Of a stretch of DNA of 64,000 nucleotides, positions 20,059-27,922 are shown in pieces. Below the pieces are notes generated by a model. That model worked only from the letters and a program-made list of their open reading frames with translations. It was not told where the DNA came from and did not search any database. Position 1 is the first letter of the stretch. Every line of letters starts with the position of its first letter. A program made the translations under genes and the position numbers. This DNA comes from Xanthomonas sp. 3793. GTDB lineage: Bacteria; Pseudomonadota; Gammaproteobacteria; Xanthomonadales; Xanthomonadaceae. The stretch spans positions 780,233-844,232 of the forward strand of contig NZ_JANTYU010000002.1 in NCBI RefSeq assembly GCF_024806835.1, read 5' to 3'.

Positions 20059-21072
20059 TCAGATCGTGGTGCATTGCCGCCAGCGCACCGGCTCGTCCAC
20101 ACCGGGGCGGGGATTGAGCTGTACGCGGACCGTGCGCAGATAGGGATAGCGTTCGAGCTGCTGGCAGATCAATGGCCAGGCCGCGCTGTCTTCCACGGTG
20201 CGATCCACCGCCAGCGTTGCCTGGGTGATCCAGATGCCGCGCACCAGGCCCGGCGTTTGCGCCAGCGTCCTGGACACCTCGCGGCGATAGCCTTGCAGCG
20301 TTGCGTCGTCCGGCTCTGCCGCCGTTGCCGGCGGCAGGGGGGCGGCCGTTGTCGACGCTGCACCGGGCGCAGCCTGCGGAGCGTTCACCGGCGAAGTGGC
20401 CGCCGGTGGCGTGCGCGGTGCCGCATCCGCCGATGCACGCGCAGCGGCCACCGTCTGCGCCGGTGCCGGAGCAGGCTCAGGGGGGCGCAGCGCCAGCACC
20501 GCTACCAGCGCCAGCGTGGCCAGTGCGGCACCGGCGATGATGCTGTGGCGGATCGCCCGTCGCCGCGCCATGTTGACCACGCCGGTCTCCACATCGCCCG
20601 GCAGATAAGGCTTGAGCAGTGGCCATAGCCGCGTGCCGTCCAGCACTTCGATGGACTGTTTTTCCGCAGCGGCCAGGCCTTCGCGCTCCATGCGGCCCTC
20701 GGTCACCATCACGCCGCCGCCGGCACCGGCCAGCCGCGCCATCGCGCCCAGCTCGTTCACAGCAGCCACGCCGATGCGATAGCCGCGGCCATGCTTGCAG
20801 GCCACCAGGCGGGTGCCGTGATCGGTCTGCATCATGAAGTCGGCCGTGGGCAGGCCGTCCTGCGGCAGCTGCACCGGCTGCCAGCCACGCTGGTCCTGCA
20901 GGACCCGCAGCACCACGGTGGAAAAATCGCGCCAGTGCATGGCCGCCAGCGCGCGGATGCCCGCATCGGTTTCGTTGGCGCGACGTCGCACCAGCCAGAA
21001 GTAGACAGACACCGCCAGCCAGAGCAGCAGTGCGGCCAGCAGCGCCAAGATCCAGGAAGGCATAAGCATCAA
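20059..21072 (-). CDS. membrane protein with degenerate Mrr-like endonuclease domain
   Basis: 337 residues. A transmembrane helix at about 6-28 is followed by a domain at about 45-155 that resembles the Mrr/restriction-endonuclease fold: MHWRDFSTVVLRVLQDQRGW, then LPTADFMMQ with Asp78, VACKHG with Lys93, and the helix VAAVNELGAMARLAGAGGGV leading to VMVTEGRME. In active Mrr enzymes the pattern is D...(E/Q)-x-K; here the E/Q position is Ala91, so catalysis may be lost or altered. A second membrane helix (about 176-196), an Ala/Pro-rich linker and a C-terminal domain of about 90 residues follow. Related Xanthomonas proteins are often labelled restriction endonuclease; I regard nuclease activity as doubtful. 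Confidence 0.7.
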   Translation of the reverse strand: MMLMPSWILALLAALLLWLAVSVYFWLVRRRANETDAGIRALAAMHWRDFSTVVLRVLQDQRGWQPVQLPQDGLPTADFMMQTDHGTRLVACKHGRGYRIGVAAVNELGAMARLAGAGGGVMVTEGRMEREGLAAAEKQSIEVLDGTRLWPLLKPYLPGDVETGVVNMARRRAIRHSIIAGAALATLALVAVLALRPPEPAPAPAQTVAAARASADAAPRTPPAATSPVNAPQAAPGAASTTAAPLPPATAAEPDDATLQGYRREVSRTLAQTPGLVRGIWITQATLAVDRTVEDSAAWPLICQQLERYPYLRTVRVQLNPRPGVDEPVRWRQCTTI

Positions 21073-21546
21073 GCGAGGGTATGGCGCGTATAACGAATCG
21101 GTACGCCTAGAAGAATCCTTCGCGCAGGTTTCGTCAATGCATCGCAGGCAGGGATGTCACGAGCCGTGACCCAGGCAGCGAAAGACCCGCCAGTCCGAAG
21201 CCGTGAGGGGAGGGGAGCAAACGGACTTCGTGTTGCAGGACTGGCGGGTCCTTCCCGATTGTCCGAAAAATAATGCTGCCTTGCAACATCGCGCATGTGT
21301 ATGGCTGCTGCCCGGCCGCAGATGCGCAAGCGTGGCGCACCTTGGCGACGCCAGCTAGGCTTGCGACGCCATGCTGCGTAATGGCGTCCAGCCTATCGCC
21401 GCCCAGACGGAGGCCTCAATGATGCCGTCAGCCCACAGACGGTCCAACCCGAAGAGTTGCACGGGCAACCCCCATGCAGATCGAACTGCTACCTCTACCC
21501 GCCGCCGGGGGGCGTGAGATTTCGCCATCACCAGCGGCGGTAACGC
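21073..21546. other. intergenic region with one long-looped inverted repeat
   Basis: 474 bases between two minus-strand genes. The only structure seen is the inverted repeat at 21184-21250 listed separately. Small open frames through it lack coding character. Confidence 0.5.
21184..21250. repeat. 13-base inverted repeat with 41-base loop
   Basis: GACCCGCCAGTCC (21184-21196) is exactly repeated in reverse complement at 21238-21250. On the minus strand the second arm is followed by TTTCGC. It could be an attenuator/terminator or part of a small RNA upstream of the Mrr-like gene; function unknown. Confidence 0.6.
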
Positions 21547-22080
21547 TTATTCCCCGTCGAACGCCGCCGGATTGCCGGTCGACGAGCCCGCGTCGCTGCT
21601 CGCAGCCTGTGCGGCCTGGTTGGCGGTGCGATTGGCCCGCTTGGTTGCGGCGGTGTTGGCCCGCACCTGCGCCTTCAACGATTCGACCTCGCGACGCAGG
21701 TTTTCCAGTTCTTCCTGCTCGGGGATATTGAGCGTGCGCAGCACCCCCTTGACGCGCTCGTCGAAGGCCTTGCCCAGCTTGTCCCAGCCGCGCACTGCGG
21801 TATCGCGGGCCTGCTCGAACTGGGTCTCCACTTCCTCGCGCAGCTCGTCCACGCTGTCGGCGGCCTTGCGCTGGCCGCTGCGTTCGTAGGCGGCGCCTTC
21901 GCGCACCAGCGAGTCGAACAACTTGCCGCCTTCGCTCTGCACGCGGCCCAGTGCGCCGAGTCCGGCCAGCCATACGGTCTGCGCCGACTCGCCAAGCCGC
22001 CGCGAAATCTGCTCTGCCTGGGCCTGGAAGCCCGACGCCGTGGTGTCACGGTTGCCGTTCTGATCGTATCCGGTCGTCAT
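21547..22080 (-). CDS. phasin family protein
   Basis: 177-residue phasin of the PhaF/PhaI type, a polyhydroxyalkanoate granule surface protein. After a short Asn/Thr-rich start, residues about 20-125 are amphipathic helix (SAQTVWLAGLGALGRVQSEG, then FDSLVREGAAYERSG), typical of the phasin domain. A predicted coiled coil with ELENLRREVESLKAQV precedes an Ala/Asn-rich tail. The neighbour at 22243-22518 is also a PHA granule protein on the same strand, 162 bases upstream. No PHA synthase is in the window. The protein may coat granules or act as a general chaperone-like helical protein. Confidence 0.88.
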   Translation of the reverse strand: MTTGYDQNGNRDTTASGFQAQAEQISRRLGESAQTVWLAGLGALGRVQSEGGKLFDSLVREGAAYERSGQRKAADSVDELREEVETQFEQARDTAVRGWDKLGKAFDERVKGVLRTLNIPEQEELENLRREVESLKAQVRANTAATKRANRTANQAAQAASSDAGSSTGNPAAFDGE

Positions 22081-22242
22081 GCGATGCTCCTGTCGATTGC
22101 CGAAGTGACGTTACGTTCACCCTAGTGCCGGCCCTGCATCGGGCAGGTGAAGCGGTGCCCGACCCGGCCCGGCTCAAGCATCCGCCCATCGCGTGCGGGG
22201 CGGGTGACTTGGCGCTGAAGCAGCTGTGAGGACAGCGCTCGC

Positions 22243-22518
22243 TCAGGCGAGCTTTTCCGAGAGCAGGCGACGTATTTCCGATTCCACCATCGGCTGCATG
22301 GCTGATAGCAGGAAGCCGAGTTCGGCGGTGACATGCACCTGCTGCGGCAGTAGCGCGATCGCCCCGTCCACGCCGGCGCGGGAGATGCGCAAGGTGTCGC
22401 CTTCCCAATGCGAGGCGACGCCGTAGCGATCGGTCAGTTTGCGCGCCGCCTCGTCGATCGCCGCGCGGGCCTGTGCCGGCGGCAGGGAATGGTCGTGGCG
22501 GATATCGATGCTGGACAT
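22243..22518 (-). CDS. PHA granule-region family protein (PHA_gran_rgn)
   Basis: 91 residues, matching the small polyhydroxyalkanoic acid system protein family found beside PHA granule genes. It begins MSSIDIRHDHSLPPAQARAA, with a conserved-looking pattern of Arg/Lys helices followed by beta strands (GVASHWEGDTLRIS; VDGAIALLPQQVHVTAELG) and a helix ending in EIRRLLSEKLA. The frame stays open upstream but the ATG at 22518 begins the family N-terminus. It is transcribed with the phasin gene and diverges from the FHA gene. Function is not established. Confidence 0.82.
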   Translation of the reverse strand: MSSIDIRHDHSLPPAQARAAIDEAARKLTDRYGVASHWEGDTLRISRAGVDGAIALLPQQVHVTAELGFLLSAMQPMVESEIRRLLSEKLA

Positions 22519-22731
22519 GAGCTGCCTGGGTAAGACGAAAGTAGTCGCGCATTGTGCGCATGCGCGCGGCTGGCTCCAAGTGTGGACGCACGTTGCAGGG
22601 CCGCACCGAGGCGAGCAAAGCGATGCTGCGGCGACGCGGTGACGGACGCGGCCCGCATTTCGAACGCGCGGTAGCGGCTGCGCGCGAGGTGATTGGCCGC
22701 TGGCGGGGGCAAACCTGTTAGTCTGCCGCGG

Positions 22732-23541
22732 GTGCGCGACCTGCAAGTTCATTTCACTCACCGGCAGCAGCCGGATCATTCCCTCAAGCCCGGCGTCCAC
22801 CGGATCGTCCGTCATGCCTCTGGCAGCGTGCGGGTGGTGGCTGATGCCCAGGGGGCGCTGCTGTTGGCGCAATTCTGTCTGGACCAGCGCGGCCTGTGGC
22901 TGCAGGTGGCCAACGGCATCCGCGGCATCCACGTCAACGGGCGCCCGGTGCGCCGCATGGCGTTGTTGCGCCCGGGCGATGCGATCTATGCCGATGGCGT
23001 GGAGATGCTGTTGCGCAGTGCGCCCTCCAGCGCGCCGGCCAACGATACGCCGGAAGACGATGCCGGCCTGAGCGAAGTCTGCCTGCTGTTACGCGGGCTG
23101 GGCGGCCGTCACCACGGGCGCAGCTTCACCCTGGACCGCTCGCGTCTGGTCGGCAGCGACCCGGCCGCGGACATCGTCATCGACGACCCCGCCTTCGCCG
23201 CGCAGCATGCACGCCTGGAGCGTCATGGCGACCGCGTACTGATTCGCGATCTCGGCTCGGAGGAGGGCAGCTGGATCAACGGCGTGCAGGTGCGCGATGG
23301 CTGGCTGCAGGCCGGCGACCAGGTGGTGTTTGACGCTCGCCACCGCTTCGTGGTGGAAGTGCCGCGCATCCATCACGGCACCACCTGGGACATCCCCGAT
23401 TCCGAGCCGCCGCTCCCCCCGCGCGCCGTCGCCGAGCCGGCGCGCGCGCCGATGAAGGTGGCGCGTTGGCCGTGGCTGCTGCTCAGCGCGGTGTTGCTGG
23501 CGGCTGCGCTGAGCGCCTTGCTGTGGTTCGGCGCGCGCTGA
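22732..23541 (+). CDS. membrane-anchored FHA-domain protein
   Basis: 269 residues. The first half contains a degenerate FHA-like beta region (LWLQVANGIRGIHVNGRPVR ... LLRPGDAIYADG). A second, canonical FHA domain at about residues 125-215 has GSDPAADIVIDDPAFAAQHA and, later, EEGSWINGVQVRDG, with the Ser/His/Asn positions used for phosphothreonine binding. A C-terminal transmembrane helix (WPWLLLSAVLLAAALSALLW) anchors it, leaving the FHA part probably cytoplasmic. The start is taken as GTG at 22732: an extended -10-like TGTTAGTCT ends 7 bases before it and no ribosome site is seen, so it may be leaderless. Its 3' end overlaps msrQ by 59 bases in convergent orientation. Confidence 0.82.
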   Translation: MRDLQVHFTHRQQPDHSLKPGVHRIVRHASGSVRVVADAQGALLLAQFCLDQRGLWLQVANGIRGIHVNGRPVRRMALLRPGDAIYADGVEMLLRSAPSSAPANDTPEDDAGLSEVCLLLRGLGGRHHGRSFTLDRSRLVGSDPAADIVIDDPAFAAQHARLERHGDRVLIRDLGSEEGSWINGVQVRDGWLQAGDQVVFDARHRFVVEVPRIHHGTTWDIPDSEPPLPPRAVAEPARAPMKVARWPWLLLSAVLLAAALSALLWFGAR

Positions 23542-24139
23542 GTTTCTTCCAGGTCCGCCAGCCCAGCAGGGCCGCAAGGATGCCGGCATACAGCGCCGGT
23601 TCGCGGATATCGGATTTCACCAGCCACCAGAAGTGCAGCACCGCCAGCACGCCGATCGGATAGATCAGCTGATGCAGGCGGCCCCAGTTGCGCTTGAGCC
23701 GCCGCATCCAGCCCTGGGTCGAGGTGATCGCCAGCGGCACCAGCAGCAGCCACGCCGCGAAGCCCACGGTGATGTAGGGGCGCTTGATGATCTCCTCGAA
23801 GATCTGCGTCCAGAAGCCGCGCAGGTCCAGGCTCAGGTACACCGCCAGGTGCACGCTGGCATAGAAGAAGGCGTACAGCCCCAGCATGCGGCGGAAGCGG
23901 ATCAGCACGGCCTGGCCGGTGAGCTGGCGGAGCGGGGTGATCGCCAGGGTGATCACCAGAAAGCGCAGCGCCCACACCCCGGTGCGATGCTCGATCTCGG
24001 CCACCGGGTCGGCGCCCAGTGCATCGCTGCCGTTCTGCCACACCTGCCAGAACTGCCAGGCCAGCAATGCGATCGGCGTCAGTGCGGCGGCATGCACCAG
24101 GGTCTTGGCGGCAATCAGGGAAGCGGACGTCTTGGCCAT
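23483..24139 (-). CDS. msrQ: MsrQ, heme membrane subunit of MsrPQ
   Basis: 218-residue cytochrome b-type inner-membrane protein (formerly YedZ) of the ferric-reductase-like family. It delivers quinone-derived electrons to periplasmic MsrP for repair of oxidised methionines. About six hydrophobic helices are visible; conserved segments are HRTGVWALRFLVITLAITPL, FRRMLGLYAFFYASVHLAVY and LHQLIYPIGVLAVLHFWW, which carry the heme-ligand histidines. It lies 153 bases after msrP on the same strand, with a REP hairpin between. The C-terminal tail is Arg/Ala-rich and lies opposite the end of the FHA gene. Confidence 0.93.
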   Translation of the reverse strand: MAKTSASLIAAKTLVHAAALTPIALLAWQFWQVWQNGSDALGADPVAEIEHRTGVWALRFLVITLAITPLRQLTGQAVLIRFRRMLGLYAFFYASVHLAVYLSLDLRGFWTQIFEEIIKRPYITVGFAAWLLLVPLAITSTQGWMRRLKRNWGRLHQLIYPIGVLAVLHFWWLVKSDIREPALYAGILAALLGWRTWKKLSARRTTARRSAQPPATPR

Positions 24140-24197
24140 GCGATCTCGAACAAGGAAGCGGTGCCACGCGGGCAGGAGATGCCGCGCGGGCAGGAAA

Positions 24198-24265
24198 CGT
24201 AGGAGCGCACCCGGGCGCGACAGGCATTACCGGTAAGGCCCGTCGCGCCCGGGTGCGCTCCTACG
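24198..24265. repeat. REP-like hairpin with GTAG arm between msrP and msrQ
   Basis: Two 24-base arms (24198-24221 and 24242-24265) are perfect reverse complements, separated by a 20-base loop holding the palindrome TACCGGTA. The arm contains GTAGGAGCGCACCCGGGCG, the style of the GTAG REPs mobilised by RAYT (REP-associated Tyr) transposases in Xanthomonas/Stenotrophomonas. It may stabilise msrP mRNA or lower msrQ expression. Confidence 0.85.
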
Positions 24266-24292
24266 ACAGGTCGGTATCAGAGGGGGCGTCGC

Positions 24293-25261
24293 CTAGAACC
24301 ACTTCTTCAGGTCCATGCCCGCATACAACGAGGCGACCTGATCGGCATAGCCATTGAACGGCTTGGTCGCGATGCGCTCGGCAAACAACTTGCTGGCGGT
24401 GCCCGCGATGCGCCGCTCGGTCTTCTGGCTCCAGCGTGGGTGATCCACCGCCGGATTGACGTTGGAAAAGAACCCGTATTCGGACGGCTGCAGATCGTGC
24501 CAGGCGGTCTCGGGCATCTTCTCGACGAAGCGGATCTCCACGATCGACTTGATGCTCTTGAAGCCGTACTTCCATGGCACCACCAGCCGCAGCGGCGCGC
24601 CGTTCTGCTGCGGCAGCGGCTTGCCGTACAGGCCGGTGGCCAGCAGCGTCAGCGGGTGCATCGCTTCATCGATGCGCAGGCCTTCGCGGTAGGGCCAGTT
24701 GATCGAGCGATAGCGCACGCCTGGCATCTGCTGCGGATCGGCCAGCGTGGTGAACGCCACGTACTTGGCCTTGGAGGTTGGCGCGAAGCGCTTGAGTACC
24801 TCGCCCAGCGGCACACCGGTCCACGGGATCACCATCGACCAGCCTTCCACGCAGCGCAGCCGGTAGATGCGTTCTTCGGCGCTGATGCCTTTGAGCAATT
24901 CGTCCAGCGACAGGCTGCCGGGCTTTTCGCATTCGCCGCTGACCTTCACCGACCAGGGCGACAACTTCAGGGTCTTGGCGGCCTTGGACGGGTCGGTCTT
25001 GTCGGTGCCGAACTCGTAGAAGTTGTTGTAGCTGGTCACGTCTTCCAGCTTGGTCAGTTCTTCGGCGGTGCGGAAGCCGCTGCGCGCCTGCGCCGGCGTC
25101 ACCACGGTCTTGGGCGGAGGCGGCGGGTCGGCCTCGGCGCATCCGGCCATGCCCAGTGCCGGGGTCAGCGCAAACAGCTGCAGCAGCCGGCGCCGGTCGC
25201 GGTAGACGGACTCATCGGTGATCTGGCTGGACGGCAGTTTGAACGCATCGCGAAACGACAT
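24293..25261 (-). CDS. msrP: MsrP, periplasmic methionine sulfoxide reductase catalytic subunit
   Basis: 322-residue molybdopterin enzyme (formerly YedY) of the sulfite-oxidase fold, repairing methionine sulfoxide in exported proteins with MsrQ as electron donor. The N-terminus has a Tat-type signal ([21 protein letters not shown]). The sequence after it, GMAGC, resembles a lipobox, so the mature protein could be lipid-anchored, unlike E. coli MsrP. Cys137 in [15 protein letters not shown] is the expected Mo ligand. Other family blocks are [33 protein letters not shown] and [13 protein letters not shown]. It is first of the msrP-msrQ pair. Confidence 0.95.
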   Translation of the reverse strand: MSFRDAFKLPSSQITDESVYRDRRRLLQLFALTPALGMAGCAEADPPPPPKTVVTPAQARSGFRTAEELTKLEDVTSYNNFYEFGTDKTDPSKAAKTLKLSPWSVKVSGECEKPGSLSLDELLKGISAEERIYRLRCVEGWSMVIPWTGVPLGEVLKRFAPTSKAKYVAFTTLADPQQMPGVRYRSINWPYREGLRIDEAMHPLTLLATGLYGKPLPQQNGAPLRLVVPWKYGFKSIKSIVEIRFVEKMPETAWHDLQPSEYGFFSNVNPAVDHPRWSQKTERRIAGTASKLFAERIATKPFNGYADQVASLYAGMDLKKWF

Positions 25262-25437
25262 GGCAGGCTCCGGCAGTGGCTGCAGCGTGAGAGTAGCCCA
25301 CAGGGGTGAACGTTCGTCCCGTGGCTGTCACCACGTTACGTGAGGCCCGGTCAAAAGGATGCAGCTGCAACTTTTTTACCCGCTGCCAAGCCCGATGCGC
25401 TGCGGCATACTAGAAGGCTAGCTCGACAAGGTGTGCC

Positions 25438-26523
25438 ATGACACGCGCGTTCAATTTCAGTGCCGGCCCTGCGACATTGCCGGAAGTGGTCCTGCGGCAG
25501 GCGCAGGCGGAGATGATCGAGTGGAATGGCGTTGGCGCTTCGATCGTTGAAATCAGCCACCGCAGCGCCGATTTCATGGCCGTAGCGGCCGCGGCCGAAA
25601 CCGATCTGCGCAGTTTGTTGTCCATTCCCGACGACTACGCGGTGCTGTTCACCGCCGGTGGCGCCACAACCATCCAGGCCTTGTTGCCGCTGAATTTCGC
25701 CGCGCCCGGGCAGGCCGCCGACTACGTGATCACCGGGCACTGGGGCAAGACTGCGATCAAGCAGGCGGCCACCTATGTGGATGCGCGCATTGCCGCCGAT
25801 GCGCAGGCAGATGGCTTTATCGACATTCCGCCGGTGGCCAGCTGGACCTTGTCGCCGCACTCGGCCTACGTGCACATCACCGCCAACGAGACCATCCACG
25901 GCGTCGAATTTCGCGACACGCCGGATGTCGGTACCTTGCCGCTGTTTGCCGATTTCAGCTCGTCCATTGCTTCCGAGCCGCTGGATATCTCGCGTTACGG
26001 GCTGATCTACGCCGGTGCGCAAAAGAACCTGGGCCCGGTCGGTATCTCGGTGCTGATCGTGCGGCGCGACCTGCTGGAGCGCGCCGGCCAGCCGCGTGCG
26101 GACATCTTCAACTACGCCTCGCATGCCGCGCGCGATTCGATGCTCAACACCCCGCCGACCTGGAACTGGTATCTGCTCGGGCTCACCGTGAAGTGGATGC
26201 TGGAGCAGGGCGGGGTGGAAGAGTTCGCACGTCGCAATGCCGAGAAAGCCGCGTTGGTCTACGGCGCCATCGATCGCTCCGGCGGCTTCTATCGCAACCT
26301 GATCAAGCCGGCCGTGCGCTCGCGCATGAACATCCCGTTCTTCCTGCCGGACGAGCAGCTGGACGCGTTGTTCGTCAGCCAATCCAAGGCCGCCGGTCTG
26401 CTGGCATTGAAGGGCCACAAAGCCGTCGGTGGCATTCGCGCCTCGCTCTACAACGCCATGCCGGTGGCTGGCGCGCAGGCGCTGGTGGCCTTCATGCACG
26501 ACTTTCAGCAGCGTCACGGCTGA
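25438..26523 (+). CDS. serC: phosphoserine aminotransferase
   Basis: 361-residue PLP-dependent aminotransferase of class V converting 3-phosphohydroxypyruvate to phosphoserine (serine synthesis) and also acting in pyridoxal phosphate synthesis. The start [15 protein letters not shown] is diagnostic; the PLP-binding lysine is Lys196 in [27 protein letters not shown] and [12 protein letters not shown] are further family blocks. Length is normal. It leads the serC-pheA-aroA cluster, with pheA 66 bases downstream; the arrangement is common in gamma-proteobacteria and links serine and aromatic amino acid synthesis. Confidence 0.97.
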   Translation: MTRAFNFSAGPATLPEVVLRQAQAEMIEWNGVGASIVEISHRSADFMAVAAAAETDLRSLLSIPDDYAVLFTAGGATTIQALLPLNFAAPGQAADYVITGHWGKTAIKQAATYVDARIAADAQADGFIDIPPVASWTLSPHSAYVHITANETIHGVEFRDTPDVGTLPLFADFSSSIASEPLDISRYGLIYAGAQKNLGPVGISVLIVRRDLLERAGQPRADIFNYASHAARDSMLNTPPTWNWYLLGLTVKWMLEQGGVEEFARRNAEKAALVYGAIDRSGGFYRNLIKPAVRSRMNIPFFLPDEQLDALFVSQSKAAGLLALKGHKAVGGIRASLYNAMPVAGAQALVAFMHDFQQRHG

Positions 26524-26589
26524 GTCCCATCTTCGACCGCGGCGCAGGCCGCGCAGGCGCTTGCGCCGTTTTTCAAGGAATGCCCAGCG

Positions 26590-27813
26590 ATGGCTCCCAA
26601 GTCCAACAAACCCGCTGCTGCCAAGGGCAGCAAGACCAAAACAGCGAGCAGCCCGGCTGACACCTCGGCGACCAGGCAGGTCGCCCAGCCGGCGACCAAG
26701 CCGGGCAAGTCCATCGGCAAGCCGGCTGCCGCCGCACCGGTGCTGGCCGACGTGCGCGCCAAGATCGACGAGATCGACCGCAACATCCAGGCCTTGATCG
26801 CCGCGCGCGCCAACTTCGCCCACCAGGTCGGCAAGGCCAAGGGCAAGCTCGCCGCAGCGGTGGATTACTACCGCCCCGAGCGCGAAGCGCAGGTGCTGCG
26901 CATGGTGGTGGACCGCAACGAAGGCCCGCTCAGCGATGAAGTGCTGGTGCACGTGTACCGCGAAATCATGTCGGCCTGCCTTGCCCAGCAGGAGCCGCTG
27001 AAGATCGGTTATCTCGGCCCGGAAGGGACCTTCAGCCAGCAGGCCGTGCTCAAGCATTTCGGTCGCTCGGCCGTGGGTCTGCCGATGGCGACCATCGAGG
27101 AAGTGTTCCAGGAAGTTGAAGCCGGCAATGCGGACTTCGGCGTGGTGCCGGTGGAGAACTCGGGCCAGGGCACCATCCAGGTCACGCTAGACATGTTCCT
27201 GACCTCCAACCTGAAAATCTGCGGCGAAGTCGAGTTGCGCGTGCACCAGTATCTGCTCTCGCGCAACGGCCGACTGGAAGATATCGAGCGCATCTACGCG
27301 CATTCGCAATCCTTCGCCCAGACCGCCGGCTGGCTGCGCTCGCACCTGCCCAAGGTCGAGAAGATCGCCGTCTCCAGCAATGCCGAGGGCGCGCGGCGCG
27401 CGCGCAATGCCGAAGATGCCGCAGCGATCGGCGGCGAGAGCGCCGCGCACGTGTATGGCTTGAAGAAAGTCATCATGAAGTCGATCGAAGACGACGACGA
27501 CAACACCACGCGTTTCCTGGTGATCGGCCGGCAGATCTTTCCCACCTCCGGGCATGACCGCACCTCGGTGCTGGTGTTCATCCACGACAAGCCGGGCGCG
27601 TTGTTCGACGTGCTCAGCCCGTTCGCGCGGCATGGCATCAGCATGAATCGCATCGAGTCGCGTCCCTCGCACCAGGCCAAGTGGGAATACGGCTTTTTCA
27701 TCGATCTGGCCGGCCACGTGGAAGACGAGGCGATGAAGCAGGCGTTGGCCGAACTGGAAGCGCATTCGGCGCAGATCAAGGTGCTGGGCTCGTATCCGGT
27801 GGCGATCCCCTGA
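26590..27813 (+). CDS. pheA: bifunctional chorismate mutase/prephenate dehydratase
   Basis: 407-residue P-protein making phenylpyruvate from chorismate. Residues 1-50 are a Lys/Ala/Ser/Pro-rich extension absent from many homologues. A chorismate mutase AroQ domain follows (about 52-135, with VRAKIDEIDRNIQALIAARA and Arg/Lys ligands). The dehydratase domain starts at KIGYLGPEGTFSQQA and includes DFGVVPVENSGQG and TTRFLVIG. A C-terminal ACT domain carries GALFDVLSPFARHGISMNRI and ESRPS, the phenylalanine feedback site. The start is the first ATG after serC. No leader peptide or attenuator rich in Phe codons is visible in the 66-base gap. Confidence 0.96.
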   Translation: MAPKSNKPAAAKGSKTKTASSPADTSATRQVAQPATKPGKSIGKPAAAAPVLADVRAKIDEIDRNIQALIAARANFAHQVGKAKGKLAAAVDYYRPEREAQVLRMVVDRNEGPLSDEVLVHVYREIMSACLAQQEPLKIGYLGPEGTFSQQAVLKHFGRSAVGLPMATIEEVFQEVEAGNADFGVVPVENSGQGTIQVTLDMFLTSNLKICGEVELRVHQYLLSRNGRLEDIERIYAHSQSFAQTAGWLRSHLPKVEKIAVSSNAEGARRARNAEDAAAIGGESAAHVYGLKKVIMKSIEDDDDNTTRFLVIGRQIFPTSGHDRTSVLVFIHDKPGALFDVLSPFARHGISMNRIESRPSHQAKWEYGFFIDLAGHVEDEAMKQALAELEAHSAQIKVLGSYPVAIP

Positions 27814-27922
27814 GTGCTCGACCACCCGCCCAACTGGCGCGCCGCCGCTCTGGCGATGACGGCGCTGTCATCTCTTACCCAGCGCATCGCCTGCATGGCG
27901 GCGCAGCAATCGGATCATTCGC

